In this document: positions 21,351 to 31,450 of the stretch, in pieces
Layout of the letters: every line of letters begins with the position of its first letter
Position numbering within the stretch: position 1 is the stretch's first letter
DNA from: Paulinella micropora
Lineage: Eukaryota; Cercozoa; Imbricatea; Euglyphida; Paulinellidae
Direction: 5' to 3'
Assembly: GCA_019918135.1 (NCBI GenBank)
Contig: WBZZ01005871.1
Coordinates: 120,001 to 184,000 of the forward strand
Length of the DNA: 64,000 nt
Made by a program: the position numbers and the translations under genes
The notes under the pieces: generated by a model
The model's input: the letters and a program-made list of their open reading frames with translations, nothing else
What the model was told of the DNA's origin: nothing
Database searches by the model: none

Positions 21351-24300
21351 AGGCCGTTCGCCACACGACGCAGACGCCGGCGTCGGTCCGGCGGCGCAGG
21401 CTGCGCGGCAGCTGGCCCTCGGCGGCGGGCACGTCCTCGGCTGTGCAGCCCGGCCCCAGCAAGACGTGCAGCAGCACGTAGTGCGCAGGCCGTGCCGGCG
21501 GCGCGGGCCACCAGCTCACGCCCGGCTCGCCCGCCCTGGCGTAACAGACGACTAGCGAGTGCTCGGCCCCCGGCTCTGGCCCGGGCGCCGGCTCGGGCTC
21601 GGGCTCGGGGGGGGGGCCAGTCCGCGGCGCGCAGGACCCACAGCACACAGGTGCCACGCACTAGCCGCACTTCGCCGCCGAGGCCGGACAGCTTGCCGAT
21701 CTCGCGCAGCGCGTGCTTGTAGGCCAGCGGGGTCGGGACCCAGCGGAACTCGGTGTCCAGGAGCCCGCCGGGCGGTGGGCGCCGGTGGGCCAGCTCCGTG
21801 AGCGCGCGCGAGGCCCGCCAGCAGTCGGGAGATTGCAGGGCCAGCCGGTGCGCGGCGGGCAGGGTGGCGGGCGGCCGCGGCCTCGCGTCCTGGCGCCACC
21901 AGTCGGGCGGGTACAAGGCGTAGTAGCCCTGGCGGAGGCCGCGGGGCCCGAGGCGCCGCGCCGACACGGGGGCCGTGCGCCAGCGCCAGCAGCGGCCGGC
22001 CCAGAGAGCCCGGATGGCGCAGAGGAGGGCGAGGTTGGGGGGGAGGTCCTGGCCCTGGAGGCGCGCCAGGCTGCGCTGGGCCCGGCGCAGCCCGGCCAGC
22101 ACGGCGGCCGCCGCCGGGCCCGCGCGGGTCTGGCACACGCGCGGGGGCTCGAGGCGCGGGGTGCGGTCCCGCTGGCGCCGGAGGTAGTGCCACACGCAGC
22201 CCGGCGCCGGCACGCACCAGTCCACGGCGCGGGCGGCGCAGAGCACGCGTGCGAAGCTGAACTCCTGCAGCAGCGCCCGTAGGCCGCCGTCCACGGCGTG
22301 CTGTGCGTTGAGCACCACCAGCACCCGGGCGCCGCGGAGCAGCCGGGCGGCCTCGCCGTGCCGGGCGGCCAGGATGACGGGCGGCGCGTACCCGTCGCGG
22401 CGCACCCCGGCCTGGGCGGCGAGGTCGACCTCCCAGGCGCAGACGCGGACGGCCCGGAGGTCGAGCAGCACCGGCAGGCCCGGCAGCGCGGCGCCCGGCG
22501 GCAGGTCCAGCCCGCACGCGGCGCCGCTGGGGCTCACGAACGGGTGGTGCCGGGCCAGCCACGCCCACCACGAAGCGCCCGTCGTCCGCGCGTCCAGCAG
22601 GCACAGGGTGGTGCCCGGGGCGCGGCCGAGCGCCAGGCCGCGCCACCAGGCGGACCACCAACCGCGCCGCTCACGCCGCCTGGCCCACCGCCACTGCACG
22701 AGGGCCCGCGCGGCGGGCTCCCCCCACGAGCGGGCCTGCCGGTCCGCCGCGGCCACCGCCTCGGCCTCGGCGCGAGCAAACAGGTCCCACGCCGTCGGGG
22801 CGCCCTCCTCCAGCCGCGGCCGCTTGGCCCGGGGGAGCGGGGCCGGCCGACCCTGGTCGGCCAGGGCCGCGAGCACGTGGCCCCTGGCGGCCTCGAACTG
22901 CGGCCGGGCGCAGTGCAGGCGGAGCGCCAGCCGCTCACCGTGCAGCACCAGCCGGCCGGCGTGCGCCCCCAGCAGGACTCGCAGCCAGACGAGCGCCGCG
23001 CAGGCCGCGCCCGGGGCGGGGCCCCCGGCCGGCAGGCAGGCGGTGGGCCCGGGGTCCGCGGCGGACAGCCACTGGCGCAGCAGCCCGCGCTCGGCCGCTC
23101 CCCGGAAGCAGGCCTGGCGCCCGGCGGCCGGGCCGGCGGGGCAGGCCGGGGGCCGGGCGTCGTCGGCGGGGGCCGGGCGCCGGTGCAGCCAGCACTCGTA
23201 GGCGCCGGCGAGGCGGACCCAGAAGCGGGCGGGCGCCACGCGCAGGTCGATGCAGTACGCGTTCCAGGCCGTCGCGCGGCACTCGCGGCAGGCGCAGCGT
23301 TCCCCCCCCCCCCCCCCTGGGTCCCCTGGGTCGTCTTCTTCCTCGCGGGCGCGCCGGCCGGCCGGGCGCGCGGCGCCGCCCGGCCGCAGCCAGCCCGCGG
23401 CGGACCAGGCGGCCACCCACTCGGCCGGCCCGCGGAAGTTGGACGCCGGCCAGTAGCGGTAGCGAGCGTCCTCGCCGGCCAGGGCCCGCAGCGCCAGCCG
23501 CCAGCACGCGTCGGCGGTGGCCCGCGTCGGCCGGCCCTGCGACCGGAACCAGGCGCAGCCCGCTAGCAAAAAGTCCAAGTCGCTGCCAAAGTCGTCGTCC
23601 GGTGCCGCGGGCCAGCGGGCGGGCCGGCGGGCGTGCGTGGCCCCCCGCCCAGGGACGGGGGCAGCACCCACCACCGGGGAGCGCCCGCGCCGCCGTCCTG
23701 GCCGCCGGCCCGCCCGCGGGCCGAGTCCGCCCACCACGCACAGGCCGGCCCCAGGACGGGCGGTGGCGGGCCGGGCGGCGGCGGCGGGCCGCCGGGCGGG
23801 GGCGGCGTGGGTGGGCCCGCGGTCTCGGGGGTGCCGCCGGCCCGCGCAGCCAGCGCAGGACGGCCAGGGTGTAGGGCACGGGCTCCTCGGCGGGCAAGTG
23901 GTTCGCCGCGGCCTGCGCCCGGAGCAGCTGGTCCCTGTCCTGCCCCGCCACGCCCTGGAGCAGCGCGCCGAGGTACCCCGCCCAGCGCTCCTCGGGCGCG
24001 GGCCGGCAGGGGCGAGCCTGGTACAGCCTGGCCTGCCACGCCAGCCACAGCGGTAGCCAGGGTGGGACGCCGCCCGGCCAGCGGCGCGCCTCGCGGCGCA
24101 CGAGCGCCAGCCGGTCCAGCAGCAACCGGGGAGGGGCCGCCGCGCCCGCGTCGTCGTCGTCAGGGGGCCCCGGCTCCGGCTCACGCGCTAGCTGTTCGGC
24201 GCACCACCACGCGGCGCGCTCCCACTCCGGCCCGCCACCGAGCCCCGCCAGCGCCAACGAGTCCAACCACAGGGCGAACACTAGGCACGGAGGGGCGGTG

Positions 24301-24815
24301 CGCCGGCGGTGGCACGAGTTGACCAGCGCGCGGGCCGCCCCCGCCGCGCTCGCCCGCAGCGCATGGCTCCACACCGCGGCCCAGCCCGGGTCTCCCCCTC
24401 CCAGCGCGTCCTCCGCGTACTGCGGCAGCGCGTGCGCGTCGCCCAGGCACGGCGCCGGCGGTGGCGTGGGCCGGGCGTACCACGCCGTCCACTGCTCGGG
24501 CCGCGTCAGTAGTAGCAGCCAGCACCCCTCCGTGCGTCCCTCCCACGCGTGTCGTTCCGTCCAGGGCAGCCAGGCCCGCGCGGCCACCGACCAGCCCGCT
24601 TGTTGCCAGACTCCGAGGCCCGCTTGCAGCGCCCGGGCCGAGCCGGCCCACCAGAGGTGGCACGAAGGGTAGGCCCAGCACAGCGTACAGGTCGCCCGGG
24701 CGGCCGGCCCCGCCGACGCGCCGAGACGGGCGGCGAGGTCGGCTAGCGCCGCAGCCAGCCCCGCTTCGGCCTTGGGGGCGATCACGTCCAGGGCGGTCTC
24801 GGCACTGCTCGGCAT
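21349..24815 (-). CDS. Large Trp/Ala/Arg-rich protein, possible divergent SF3-helicase-like segment
   Basis: From ATG 24815 (MPSSAETALDVIAPKAEAGL) the leftward coding runs about 1,150 residues, the biggest gene of the island. The reading is not continuous (about two breaks). The N-terminal third has many Trp and Cys (CTLCWAYPSCHLWW). The middle has a Cys cluster (CACRECRATAWNAYC). At about 22390-22610 the order is a strand plus TTGAS (TTLCLLDARTTGASWWAWLA), then LPVLLDLRAV, then APPVILAARHGEAARLL. This resembles Walker A, Walker B and motif C of SF3 helicases of the geminivirus/CRESS Rep type, but lacks the Walker A Lys. I rate that as a weak hint. It could equally be a virus-specific protein with no known relative. 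Confidence 0.5.
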
Positions 24816-25233
24816 CTAGGTGGCCGGCCCACACTTTTTGTGCTGAGCGCCAGCGGGCCAGCGGCACGGGCACGGGCACCGGCACGGGCGGCGCGCGCGC
24901 CGCGGCGGGTGTAGGGGGGGGGGGGCGAGAGACCGGGGGGGGGGGGGGGGGCCGCCGCCGCCGCCGCCGGGGGGTAGGGAGGGAGGCGGGCGGCCCAGGG
25001 GCCCCCCTCCCCGGCCGGCTAGCACCCGCGCCCGTCGGCGGAGCCTCCTCGCGCCCGTCGGCGGGGCCTCAGGGCGGGGCGGGGGGGTTGGAGCAGGGAG
25101 GAGGGGGGCCACAAGAAAGACTCTCGGCCAAATCTCCTGGCGACCAAGCTGGCGGGGTGTAGCGCACTCCTGGGATTCAGAGCGAGCGCTGAGCGGACCG
25201 CCAGCCTCTCTGACTACTACGACTAACCCTGCG
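24816..25233. promoter_or_regulatory. Divergent intergenic region with G runs
   Basis: 418 bp between the starts of the large leftward gene and the rightward SGNH gene. It holds GGCACGGGCACGGGCACCGGCACGGG-type hexamer repeats (about 24860-24890), G10 and G16 runs (about 24915-24955), and a CCGCCG run. No TATA box is evident. It must hold both promoters if the genes are expressed. Confidence 0.5.
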
Positions 25234-26700
25234 ATGGTGGTCCTGTTATTTAGTAGTGTGCTGTGCCTGGCCTCGGCCAACTGGGTAGGACTTTCAGCTC
25301 CACTGCCGTTGGCTGTTTTGGAGTGTATCCAGAGTAATGTCGGTAATCAAACCTTGCTGCGACAGTTCACCAGCCTGTTGGAGACTGACCACACACGACC
25401 GATAGTCGTCGAGTTCATTGGTGGTTCTATCACCAAAGGCGCCGGCAGTTCCAATAACTGTTATGCTGAAGACAAGAACCCGTGTGTTCCCCCGACCGAA
25501 TTTTTGCCCTACGGCCGGAATTCTTTCTTGAACGTCTTCCTGAACCTGCTGCAAGAATTTTATCCGGGCAGCTATCAGGCCCTCTACGTTGAAATCGGAG
25601 AGCTCAACTACGGAGTCTCGTATGTCGCGGGCTCCTCGGTCTCGTCGGGCTTGCAGCTTTCTCCGGCAGATCTTTACGTCATGGACATATCCGTCAATGG
25701 CGGACGCCCCGATCACGTCGAAAGGATCGTGCGCTTGCGTAAAAACCAACAGGCACCCGTGGTCTCGTTGCACTGGTTCAGGCACAAGCAAACGAGCGCT
25801 CACCCTGATTCTCCCGCTTGGCCGGAAAAGTGGTTTGAGCTGGCTTCGTCCGAAACCAAAACCTACGCTACTTACCAGTATTATGGGATCCCGATGTTGA
25901 CGTTCCGAGGTATTTTAGCCCCGCCGCTGGTGAAGGACAGCAGCCTGTACGATTCGTTTTGGCACGCAGATAAAGTGCACCCCAGCGACCTTGGGCACGC
26001 TCTGATCGCCTCTGCCCTTTTCCAAGCGGTGTGCAAGGACTGCGGGGCTAGAGCTTCCAAGGCAGCTGCTGGCCACGACTGGCAGAAGTACGGATTTCAA
26101 TGTGGTGCTGGCGTGGCTACGAAACCTCTGGTTGCGATAGCCCAGGAAACGGACCTGTACCGGATATGCAGAGATCCCAGGTCATTACACGAAATGGCCA
26201 TCGCCAACACAAGCTGGCATTTCGTAGACAACGAGACCTCCAGGCTGGGTCGCTTACGAGCACCGTCCTTGCTAGCTAGCCAGGTCCCTGCCGGAAGTTC
26301 CATCAGCTGGTCCTTGCACCTGAACGGTTTCTTGTGGGTTTCCTATTTAGCTTCCTATGAACGTTTTGGATCAGCCCTAGTTTCGACTAATTGTTCCTCC
26401 GGCCAGCAAGTCCACCAAGAAGTTCTCAATGCTGCCTGGAAGGACAGGGTCAGCCTGGAAACTGAGAAGAGGCTAGTGGTGGGTCATGGAACCGCTTGTC
26501 TTCTCACGGTGAAGACTCTGGAAGCTAACCGCCTCTTCAAGATTTTTCATTTATGTTTCTAGGGAGGTTGGTACCCACGAAACGGAACTTTCAGCGGACT
26601 CTACCAGATTTCTGTCAGTGCCGGCCTCGGGGGCGGTTCCGCCCAACTAGTCAAGTTCTGCCCCGCTCGCGGACGGATAGAACGGTCCTTAAGAATTTGA
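25234..26700 (+). CDS. Secreted SGNH/GDSL-type hydrolase, probable one-intron gene
   Basis: It starts MVVLLFSSVLCLASA, a clear signal peptide cleaved near residue 15. SGNH blocks: FIGGSITKG with Ser65 (block I), LYVMDISVNGG with Asn155 (block III-like), and HADKVHPSDLGH with Asp246 and His249 (block V), giving a Ser-Asp-His triad. Residues about 275-425 form a Cys-containing second domain. At 26509-26562 lies a likely 54-nt intron: GTGAAG donor, CTAAC branch at 26525-26529, and TTTATGTTTCTAG acceptor. Beyond it the same phase continues for 45 residues (GGWYPRNGTFSGLYQISV) to a stop at 26698. Unspliced, the frame ends exactly at the acceptor TAG. GC is clearly lower than in neighbouring genes, suggesting capture from a host. 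Esterase or glycan deacetylase activity is likely; the substrate is unknown. Confidence 0.8.
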
Positions 26701-26795
26701 ACTCGGCTTAAGCAGGGGGTCCCACTTTCTCACTGGACGCCCGGGAACTCGCGCCAACAAAACCGGGGGCCAAGCTTGTCTTTCTTTTGTTTCTT

Positions 26796-26803
26796 TTATT
26801 AAA
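26796..26803. terminator. Two-way poly(A) signal between convergent genes
   Basis: TTTTATTAAAA gives ATTAAA on the plus strand (26798-26803), for the SGNH gene. It gives AATAAA on the minus strand (26796-26801), for the leftward gene whose TAA stop (26801-26799) overlaps the signal. Overlap of stop and signal is a compact-genome habit. Confidence 0.65.
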
Positions 26804-27951
26804 AGTACAACTTTACACAAGCCCGGGGCCTCACTGCTGGTACGAAGGCGGCGGCTGGGCGTGAACCGGGCAGCAGAGGCCGTAGGTCAGAGGACAGGGT
26901 CCAGCAGCGGGGGGTATTCAGTCTCGGAGCCGAGGGGTGGCGGACAAGCGCGCACGGGCGAGGGCCGGGGCGGCCGGCGGGGCTGGCTTGCCCGGGCGGT
27001 GTGCAGGCCCCGGCGCGGGGAGTAGTCACGGGCATACGGGCTGCGCCCCCTGGCCAGCGGCCTGGGCGGTGGACAGTCACGGGGGGGGCTGCCCTTGGCC
27101 GGTAGCCGGCGGCGCTTGAGGGGGGGGGGTGTGGCAGCGGCAGGGGTACGTAGGTGTGGACATAGGTGCCGGGGTGCTCTTGCTCGCGCCGCAAGCGGGA
27201 AGAGACCTGGCGCAGCATGTACTCGAGCCGGCGGAGGTCCTCGGCCGCGTTCAGGGCGCTCTCTCTGGCGCCGTCCGTACGGGCGTGCCGGGCTAGCTGT
27301 CCGGCCGCGTCGGTGGCGCTGGCCCCGGCCGCTTCGCAGGCCCGGATGGCGAGCGGCAGGCCTCCTGCCGGTAGGCTGGGCGCGCTAGGCCCCTCGTGCT
27401 GGAACATGGACAAGAGTGCCTCGACGCTCGTGTCGGCGGAGGGAGCGGCCGGCACGGGATTAGAGTATTGGGTCGGAGAGTAGGGTTCGGAGTCGGCCGC
27501 GGGGGGCAGGTGGGCGGGCATGGTCACGAGGTCGGTGCAGCCGTCAGCCAGGCGCCTGGTCTCGGCCAGCGGGAGCACTTTGTGGCCCTGACCAGGCGCC
27601 GGGAGGCGTGCAGCGTAGGGCGCGCGACCGTCGGCGCGAGCGCCGCGCGCCGCGGCAGGGGGGGGCGCCCGTCCGCCCGGCGCCCGCCGCGTGCGCGGTG
27701 TCCGGCGCGCGGCACGTGGGGGGGGGCTCCGGCGCGTCGCCGCCCGTGGGCGCACGGCGCCCGGCGGTGGACCACGCCGCGGGAGCGTGCGCCGACCCGC
27801 CGTGTGCCGACTCGTCTGGCGCCGACGCGCCTGGCTCGGCTGCCCGCCCGGCGGCTTCCTCGGCGGCTGGCCCGGCGGCGTAGGGGGGCTGGGCGGGCGC
27901 ACCAGGCGGGGCGGCGGCGCCGTCCTCCTCGGTGCCCAAGGCCACCGACAT
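26799..27951 (-). CDS. Pro/Ala-rich hypothetical protein with a helical core
   Basis: The leftward gene starts at ATG 27951 (MSVALGTEEDGAAAPPGA). The first half is disordered and rich in Ala, Pro, Arg and Gly. The conserved-looking part is GHKVLPLAETRRLADGCTDL, then SVEALLSMFQHEGPS, and a helix AAEDLRRLEYMLRQVSSRLR that could form a short coiled coil. The C-terminal third is again Pro/Arg-rich. The reading is not continuous (one or two breaks). No family is recognised; a nuclear or tegument-like disordered protein is a guess from composition only. Confidence 0.45.
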
Positions 27952-28379
27952 ACGGTTTCGGAGGGTCTACTTTTCTAGCCCCGCGAGGAAGAGGCAGCGG
28001 GCCCTGCCCCACTCCCCCCCCCCCCCCCACCCGGCCCTGCCCAGCCGCCCCCCCCCCCCCCGAGCGCCCGCCCCCGAGCGCCCGCCTCCTCCCCCCTCCG
28101 CCAGGGCCGGCGGCCGCGCGCCCCCCCCCTCCCCGCCCGCCGTGGCCGCCGGTGGTCAGGGCGGGCGCTGGGGAGGGGGAAGCCCGCCCCCCCCCCCCCC
28201 CGACCGGTTGCCGCCACAATCGTGCGTGAGGGGCCGGCTGAAAACCTGCCCCGTGCCGCCCAGACCTGCCCCCGCGTGCAGCCCGTGCCGTGTGTGGGCC
28301 CGCGAGGCCAGTTACGGGTCTGTGCGGTGTACACGGTCGTGTGTATGTGCGTGGGGGTAACTAGAGTTCTAAAGAGGCC
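27952..28379. promoter_or_regulatory. Divergent intergenic region with C runs
   Basis: 428 bp between divergent starts. It contains several C10-C14 runs (28015-28060, 28190-28201) with CCGGCCCTGCCC and CCCGAGCGCCCG direct repeats. Near 28330-28375 it becomes mixed sequence with GTGTGTATGTGCGTG, then TAACTAGAGTTCTAAAG just before the rightward ATG. No firm TATA box. Confidence 0.45.
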
Positions 28380-29618
28380 ATGAGCCAGAAGGACAAGAAC
28401 AACCTACTATGCCAGACACCCCGGCCGGCCGTCGGAGCCCCCCCGGCCTGGAAACGACACAGACCAGCTAAACCAGCAGTGGCGTGGCCGGGGCCAGCGC
28501 CCGCCCTGGAGGACGACGACGACGAGCGTGCGGGCGTCGACGGGACGACGAACGCACGCCCACTAGCCCTGATCTTCCGCACCGGGGAAACACTGGAGGC
28601 TGCCGCCGGCCAACTTGCCGTGGTGGACTCACCCCTCTTACGGGCGGCGGCGGGGCCCTCCACCGCCGGCGCGGAAGAGGGAATTCGGGTCGAGGGAAAC
28701 GCAGAGACGGTGGCACTGTTACTACGCACTAACGTGGACAAGGTGCTCTCGTTTCTGCTCACCCTGGAAGCCCTGCGCCCCTACGACCACGCTCCGGTCG
28801 ATCCCCGCGACGAGGCGGTTAGCTCTCTGCTGGTTAGGCCAGCCGGACCGGAGGATGTCCCCTCCTGTGCCCGGCAGGGTGTCTGGGGCAGGCTGATGGT
28901 GCTACCAGACGCGCTAGAGAGCGCTCTGCGCCTTACGAACAACAGGCTGGTCTTTTTGCTCTACGGATTGCGTGTCGAGACCTTGAGCCAGCTCTTGAGT
29001 GCGATGGAGACCGTCCGGGGGGGAGAGGGCTCTGCTTTCGAGTGCTTTACGCGTAGTGCACGGGGCCCGGGTACACGGGCCGTGTACGAAATCCAGCAGG
29101 ATGGCCCCGTCTGGACACCTGGGTACAGAAAAATAATTACTGAGGTCAAGGTAGACGGGGAGACACTATATCTCTACCCGCGCCGAAAGCATTTTTGTGA
29201 CGGCGAGTGTTGTGCCAGACAACGCGCGATACAGCGCGAGCCTGTACACACAGAGAAGCTGTGGATGCGGGTGGTCTGGTTCTGGCACAGCCCCCTGGAC
29301 TTTCCCCCCGCCGACAACCGCGACGCGTACTGGAAGTCCTTTCTGCGAGGTTACGGCCAGCGCGACGTCAGTCGCGAGCCCAGCGCCGCGTACCCGTTAA
29401 AACAGGTTGCCGAGGTTACGCACCAGCTCTATACCTACTTACAAAACGACGCTGCCCTCGTCGCAAGCTGCTTTAGAGAGGGGGACAGCCAGAGAACACG
29501 CGCGGAGCAACCAGGCATCGCCTATGCTATGAGCAGCTGTGACTACCTAAAGGCTAGGGCTCCGTATCTCTTGCAGCCGCTCTGGCAAATGTACCATTTG
29601 GCGACCCCCCCCCGGTAG
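28380..29618 (+). CDS. Hypothetical protein, possible N-terminal BTB-like segment
   Basis: 412 residues, one clean frame from ATG 28380. Residues 1-60 are disordered. Residues about 60-130 (LALIFRTGETLEAAAGQLAV, then DSPLLRAA, then IRVEGNAETVALLLRTNVDK) have the order strand, helix, 'xxSPLLRAA', strand, helix expected of BTB/POZ domains, but no search backs it. The remainder is a well-behaved globular region with a Cys cluster (HFCDGECCARQR) and many aromatic residues (LWMRVVWFWHSPLDFPP, DAYWKSFLRGYG). The intact frame and normal composition make this one of the most reliable island genes. If BTB, it would serve as a cullin-3 adaptor or dimeriser; that is inference. Confidence 0.65.
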   Translation: MSQKDKNNLLCQTPRPAVGAPPAWKRHRPAKPAVAWPGPAPALEDDDDERAGVDGTTNARPLALIFRTGETLEAAAGQLAVVDSPLLRAAAGPSTAGAEEGIRVEGNAETVALLLRTNVDKVLSFLLTLEALRPYDHAPVDPRDEAVSSLLVRPAGPEDVPSCARQGVWGRLMVLPDALESALRLTNNRLVFLLYGLRVETLSQLLSAMETVRGGEGSAFECFTRSARGPGTRAVYEIQQDGPVWTPGYRKIITEVKVDGETLYLYPRRKHFCDGECCARQRAIQREPVHTEKLWMRVVWFWHSPLDFPPADNRDAYWKSFLRGYGQRDVSREPSAAYPLKQVAEVTHQLYTYLQNDAALVASCFREGDSQRTRAEQPGIAYAMSSCDYLKARAPYLLQPLWQMYHLATPPR

Positions 29619-30113
29619 CGGGAGCCGGAGCCAGCGCTAGCAGTAGTAGCAGCAGCCGTAACCCAGGAGAAAAGAACAGACAATAACTTACTTCTCCCTC
29701 CGCTGCCCAGGGGCACCCCCTCTTCCTGAACGGGTCAGCAGAGCACAGGCGCCGCCGGGCTCGCAGCTTGCCGGCCCGGCAGCGACGCCAGGGAGTCAGC
29801 GGGGATTCTCTGGCGCCTCAGCCCCGGGTGCTACGGACGGTGGCGGCCCCGAGGCCGCCGCGGCGCGGAGCGCGACGGGCCCCGCGCCGGGCGGTTGGGG
29901 TGGGTGCCCCCGCGGAGCAGCGCCACTACCGCGCGGCAGGCGCCCGGGCCACCTGTGGAGGGGGGGGGGGGGGGGGGGAAACGCGGCCACGAGTGGCTCG
30001 CCCCGTGTGCGCGGGGGGGCGACGTGCGCCGGACCGCGTGCGCCGGACCGCGCGCGCCCCGTAGGCGGGCAGTAGCACCCCCTCAGTGGGGAGGACTTTT
30101 TCTCTTCTAGCGC
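29619..30113. other. Intergenic region before the Sel1 gene
   Basis: 495 bp. It contains AGTAGTAGCAGCAGC, an AATAACTTAC stretch after the preceding stop, a G20-like run (about 29959-29979), and two copies of GCGCCGGACCGCGTGCGCCGG-like sequence (about 30027-30055). A pyrimidine stretch ending CTTTTTCTCTTCTAG lies directly before the Sel1 ATG and looks like a splice acceptor. No convincing donor was found, so no intron is called. Confidence 0.45.
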
Positions 30114-31450
30114 ATGTCCCAAACCGACCAGAGTGCACACGCCCAGCTACAGCTGGGCCTGGCCTACGCGCGCGGAACAGGCGTCGCACGCGATGAAGCT
30201 AGGGCGGTGGAGTGCTACCGCTCCGCGGCGCAGCAGGGTCTGGCGGAGGCCCAGTTTAACTTGGGCCTGGCGTACGCCCACGGGCTCGGCGTCGGACGGG
30301 ACGAGGCACTGGCCGTGGAGTGGTACCGCCTGGCCGCGGAGCAGGGCCTGGCGCTGGCGCAGTTCAACCTAGGGGTCGCCTACGCCCGGGGAGTGGGGGT
30401 CGAACGGGACCAGGCCCTGGCCGTGGAGTGTTACCGCCTGGCCGCACAACAGGGCCTGGCGCTGGGGCAGTTCAATCTAGGGGTTGCCTACGGCGGGGCG
30501 ACGGGGTGGCGCGGGACGACGCGCTGGCCGCCAAGTGTTACCGCCTGGCCGCGGAACAGGGCCTGGCCCTCGGGCAACTGCAACTAGGCAAGTGCTACGG
30601 CCGGGGCCGGGGCCTGGGCCAGGACCACGCCCGGGCCCTGGATTGGCTCCGGCTGGCAGCGGGGCAGGGGCTCGCGCAGGCCCAGCTCCAGCTCGGCCTC
30701 GCCTACAAGCGCGGGGAAGGGACGCTCCCCGACCCGCATGCGGCCGTGGAATGCTACCGTCTAGCTGCACAACAAGGGCTGGCGGCCGCCCAGTTCAACC
30801 TCGGTGTCTGCTACGCGTTGGGCCAAGGCGTGGCGCAGTGTCTGGTCCAGGCGGCGGAATGGCAACGCCGGGCCGCGCGGCAAGGACTGGCAGTGGCCCA
30901 GTTCCGCTTGGGGGTTTGCTACGAATCAGGGCAGGGCGTGGTACCAGACTATTCGCAGGCCATGGAGTGGCACCGTCAGGCCGCGCAGCAAGGCCACGCC
31001 GGGGCCCAGTTCCGCCTGGGGGCCGGCTTAGCGGCCGGCCGGGGGGTCGCCCAGAGCCAGCTCTGGGCCGCGCGGTGGTTTAGTCTAGCCGCGCGGCAGG
31101 GACATGCCAGAGCCCAGCTCAACCTGGGGGTATGTTACGCGACGGGCCGGGGCGTCGGTCAGTCGCAGGCCCGGGCCGCCAGGTGGTACCACTCGGCCGC
31201 CCAGCGCGGGCTGGCGGCCGCCCAGTTCAAGCTGGGGGTCTGCTACGCGCACGGCCGGGGCGTGGCCCCTGACCCGGCCAGGGCCTCGTACTGGTACCGC
31301 CTAGCCGCGGAGCAAGGTTACGCCAGTGCTAGGGTTAGCCTGAGCCTCTGCTACTTGCAAGGAGAGGGTGTCGGGGTGGATCGGCAGCTCGCAGCCCGCT
31401 GGCGCGGCCTGGCACAGGACACACTACAGCCCCTGCTGCGGAGTGCCTGA
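30114..31450 (+). CDS. Sel1-repeat protein
   Basis: From ATG 30114 about twelve 36-residue Sel1-like repeats follow, each of the form AQFNLGVAYARG.GV..D.A.AVEWYRLAAEQG.A. Sel1 repeats are paired helices (TPR-like) forming solenoid scaffolds that bind partner proteins. They occur in eukaryotic ERAD and signalling proteins, in bacteria, and in giant viruses such as Mimiviridae. No signal peptide or membrane segment. The repeats are very regular, which suggests recent internal duplication. The reading is not continuous over its whole length (about one break). It ends just before a non-coding segment with 49-bp repeats. Confidence 0.85.

Noticed and set aside
20829-24885. Long plus-strand and alternative minus-strand open frames across the GC-rich genes
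   Set aside because: High GC suppresses stop codons in all frames. These are Arg/Pro/Gly-rich shadows without globular sequence.
29619-30113. An intron ending at CTTTTTCTCTTCTAG before the Sel1 ATG
   Set aside because: The acceptor looks good but no convincing donor or upstream coding exon was found.
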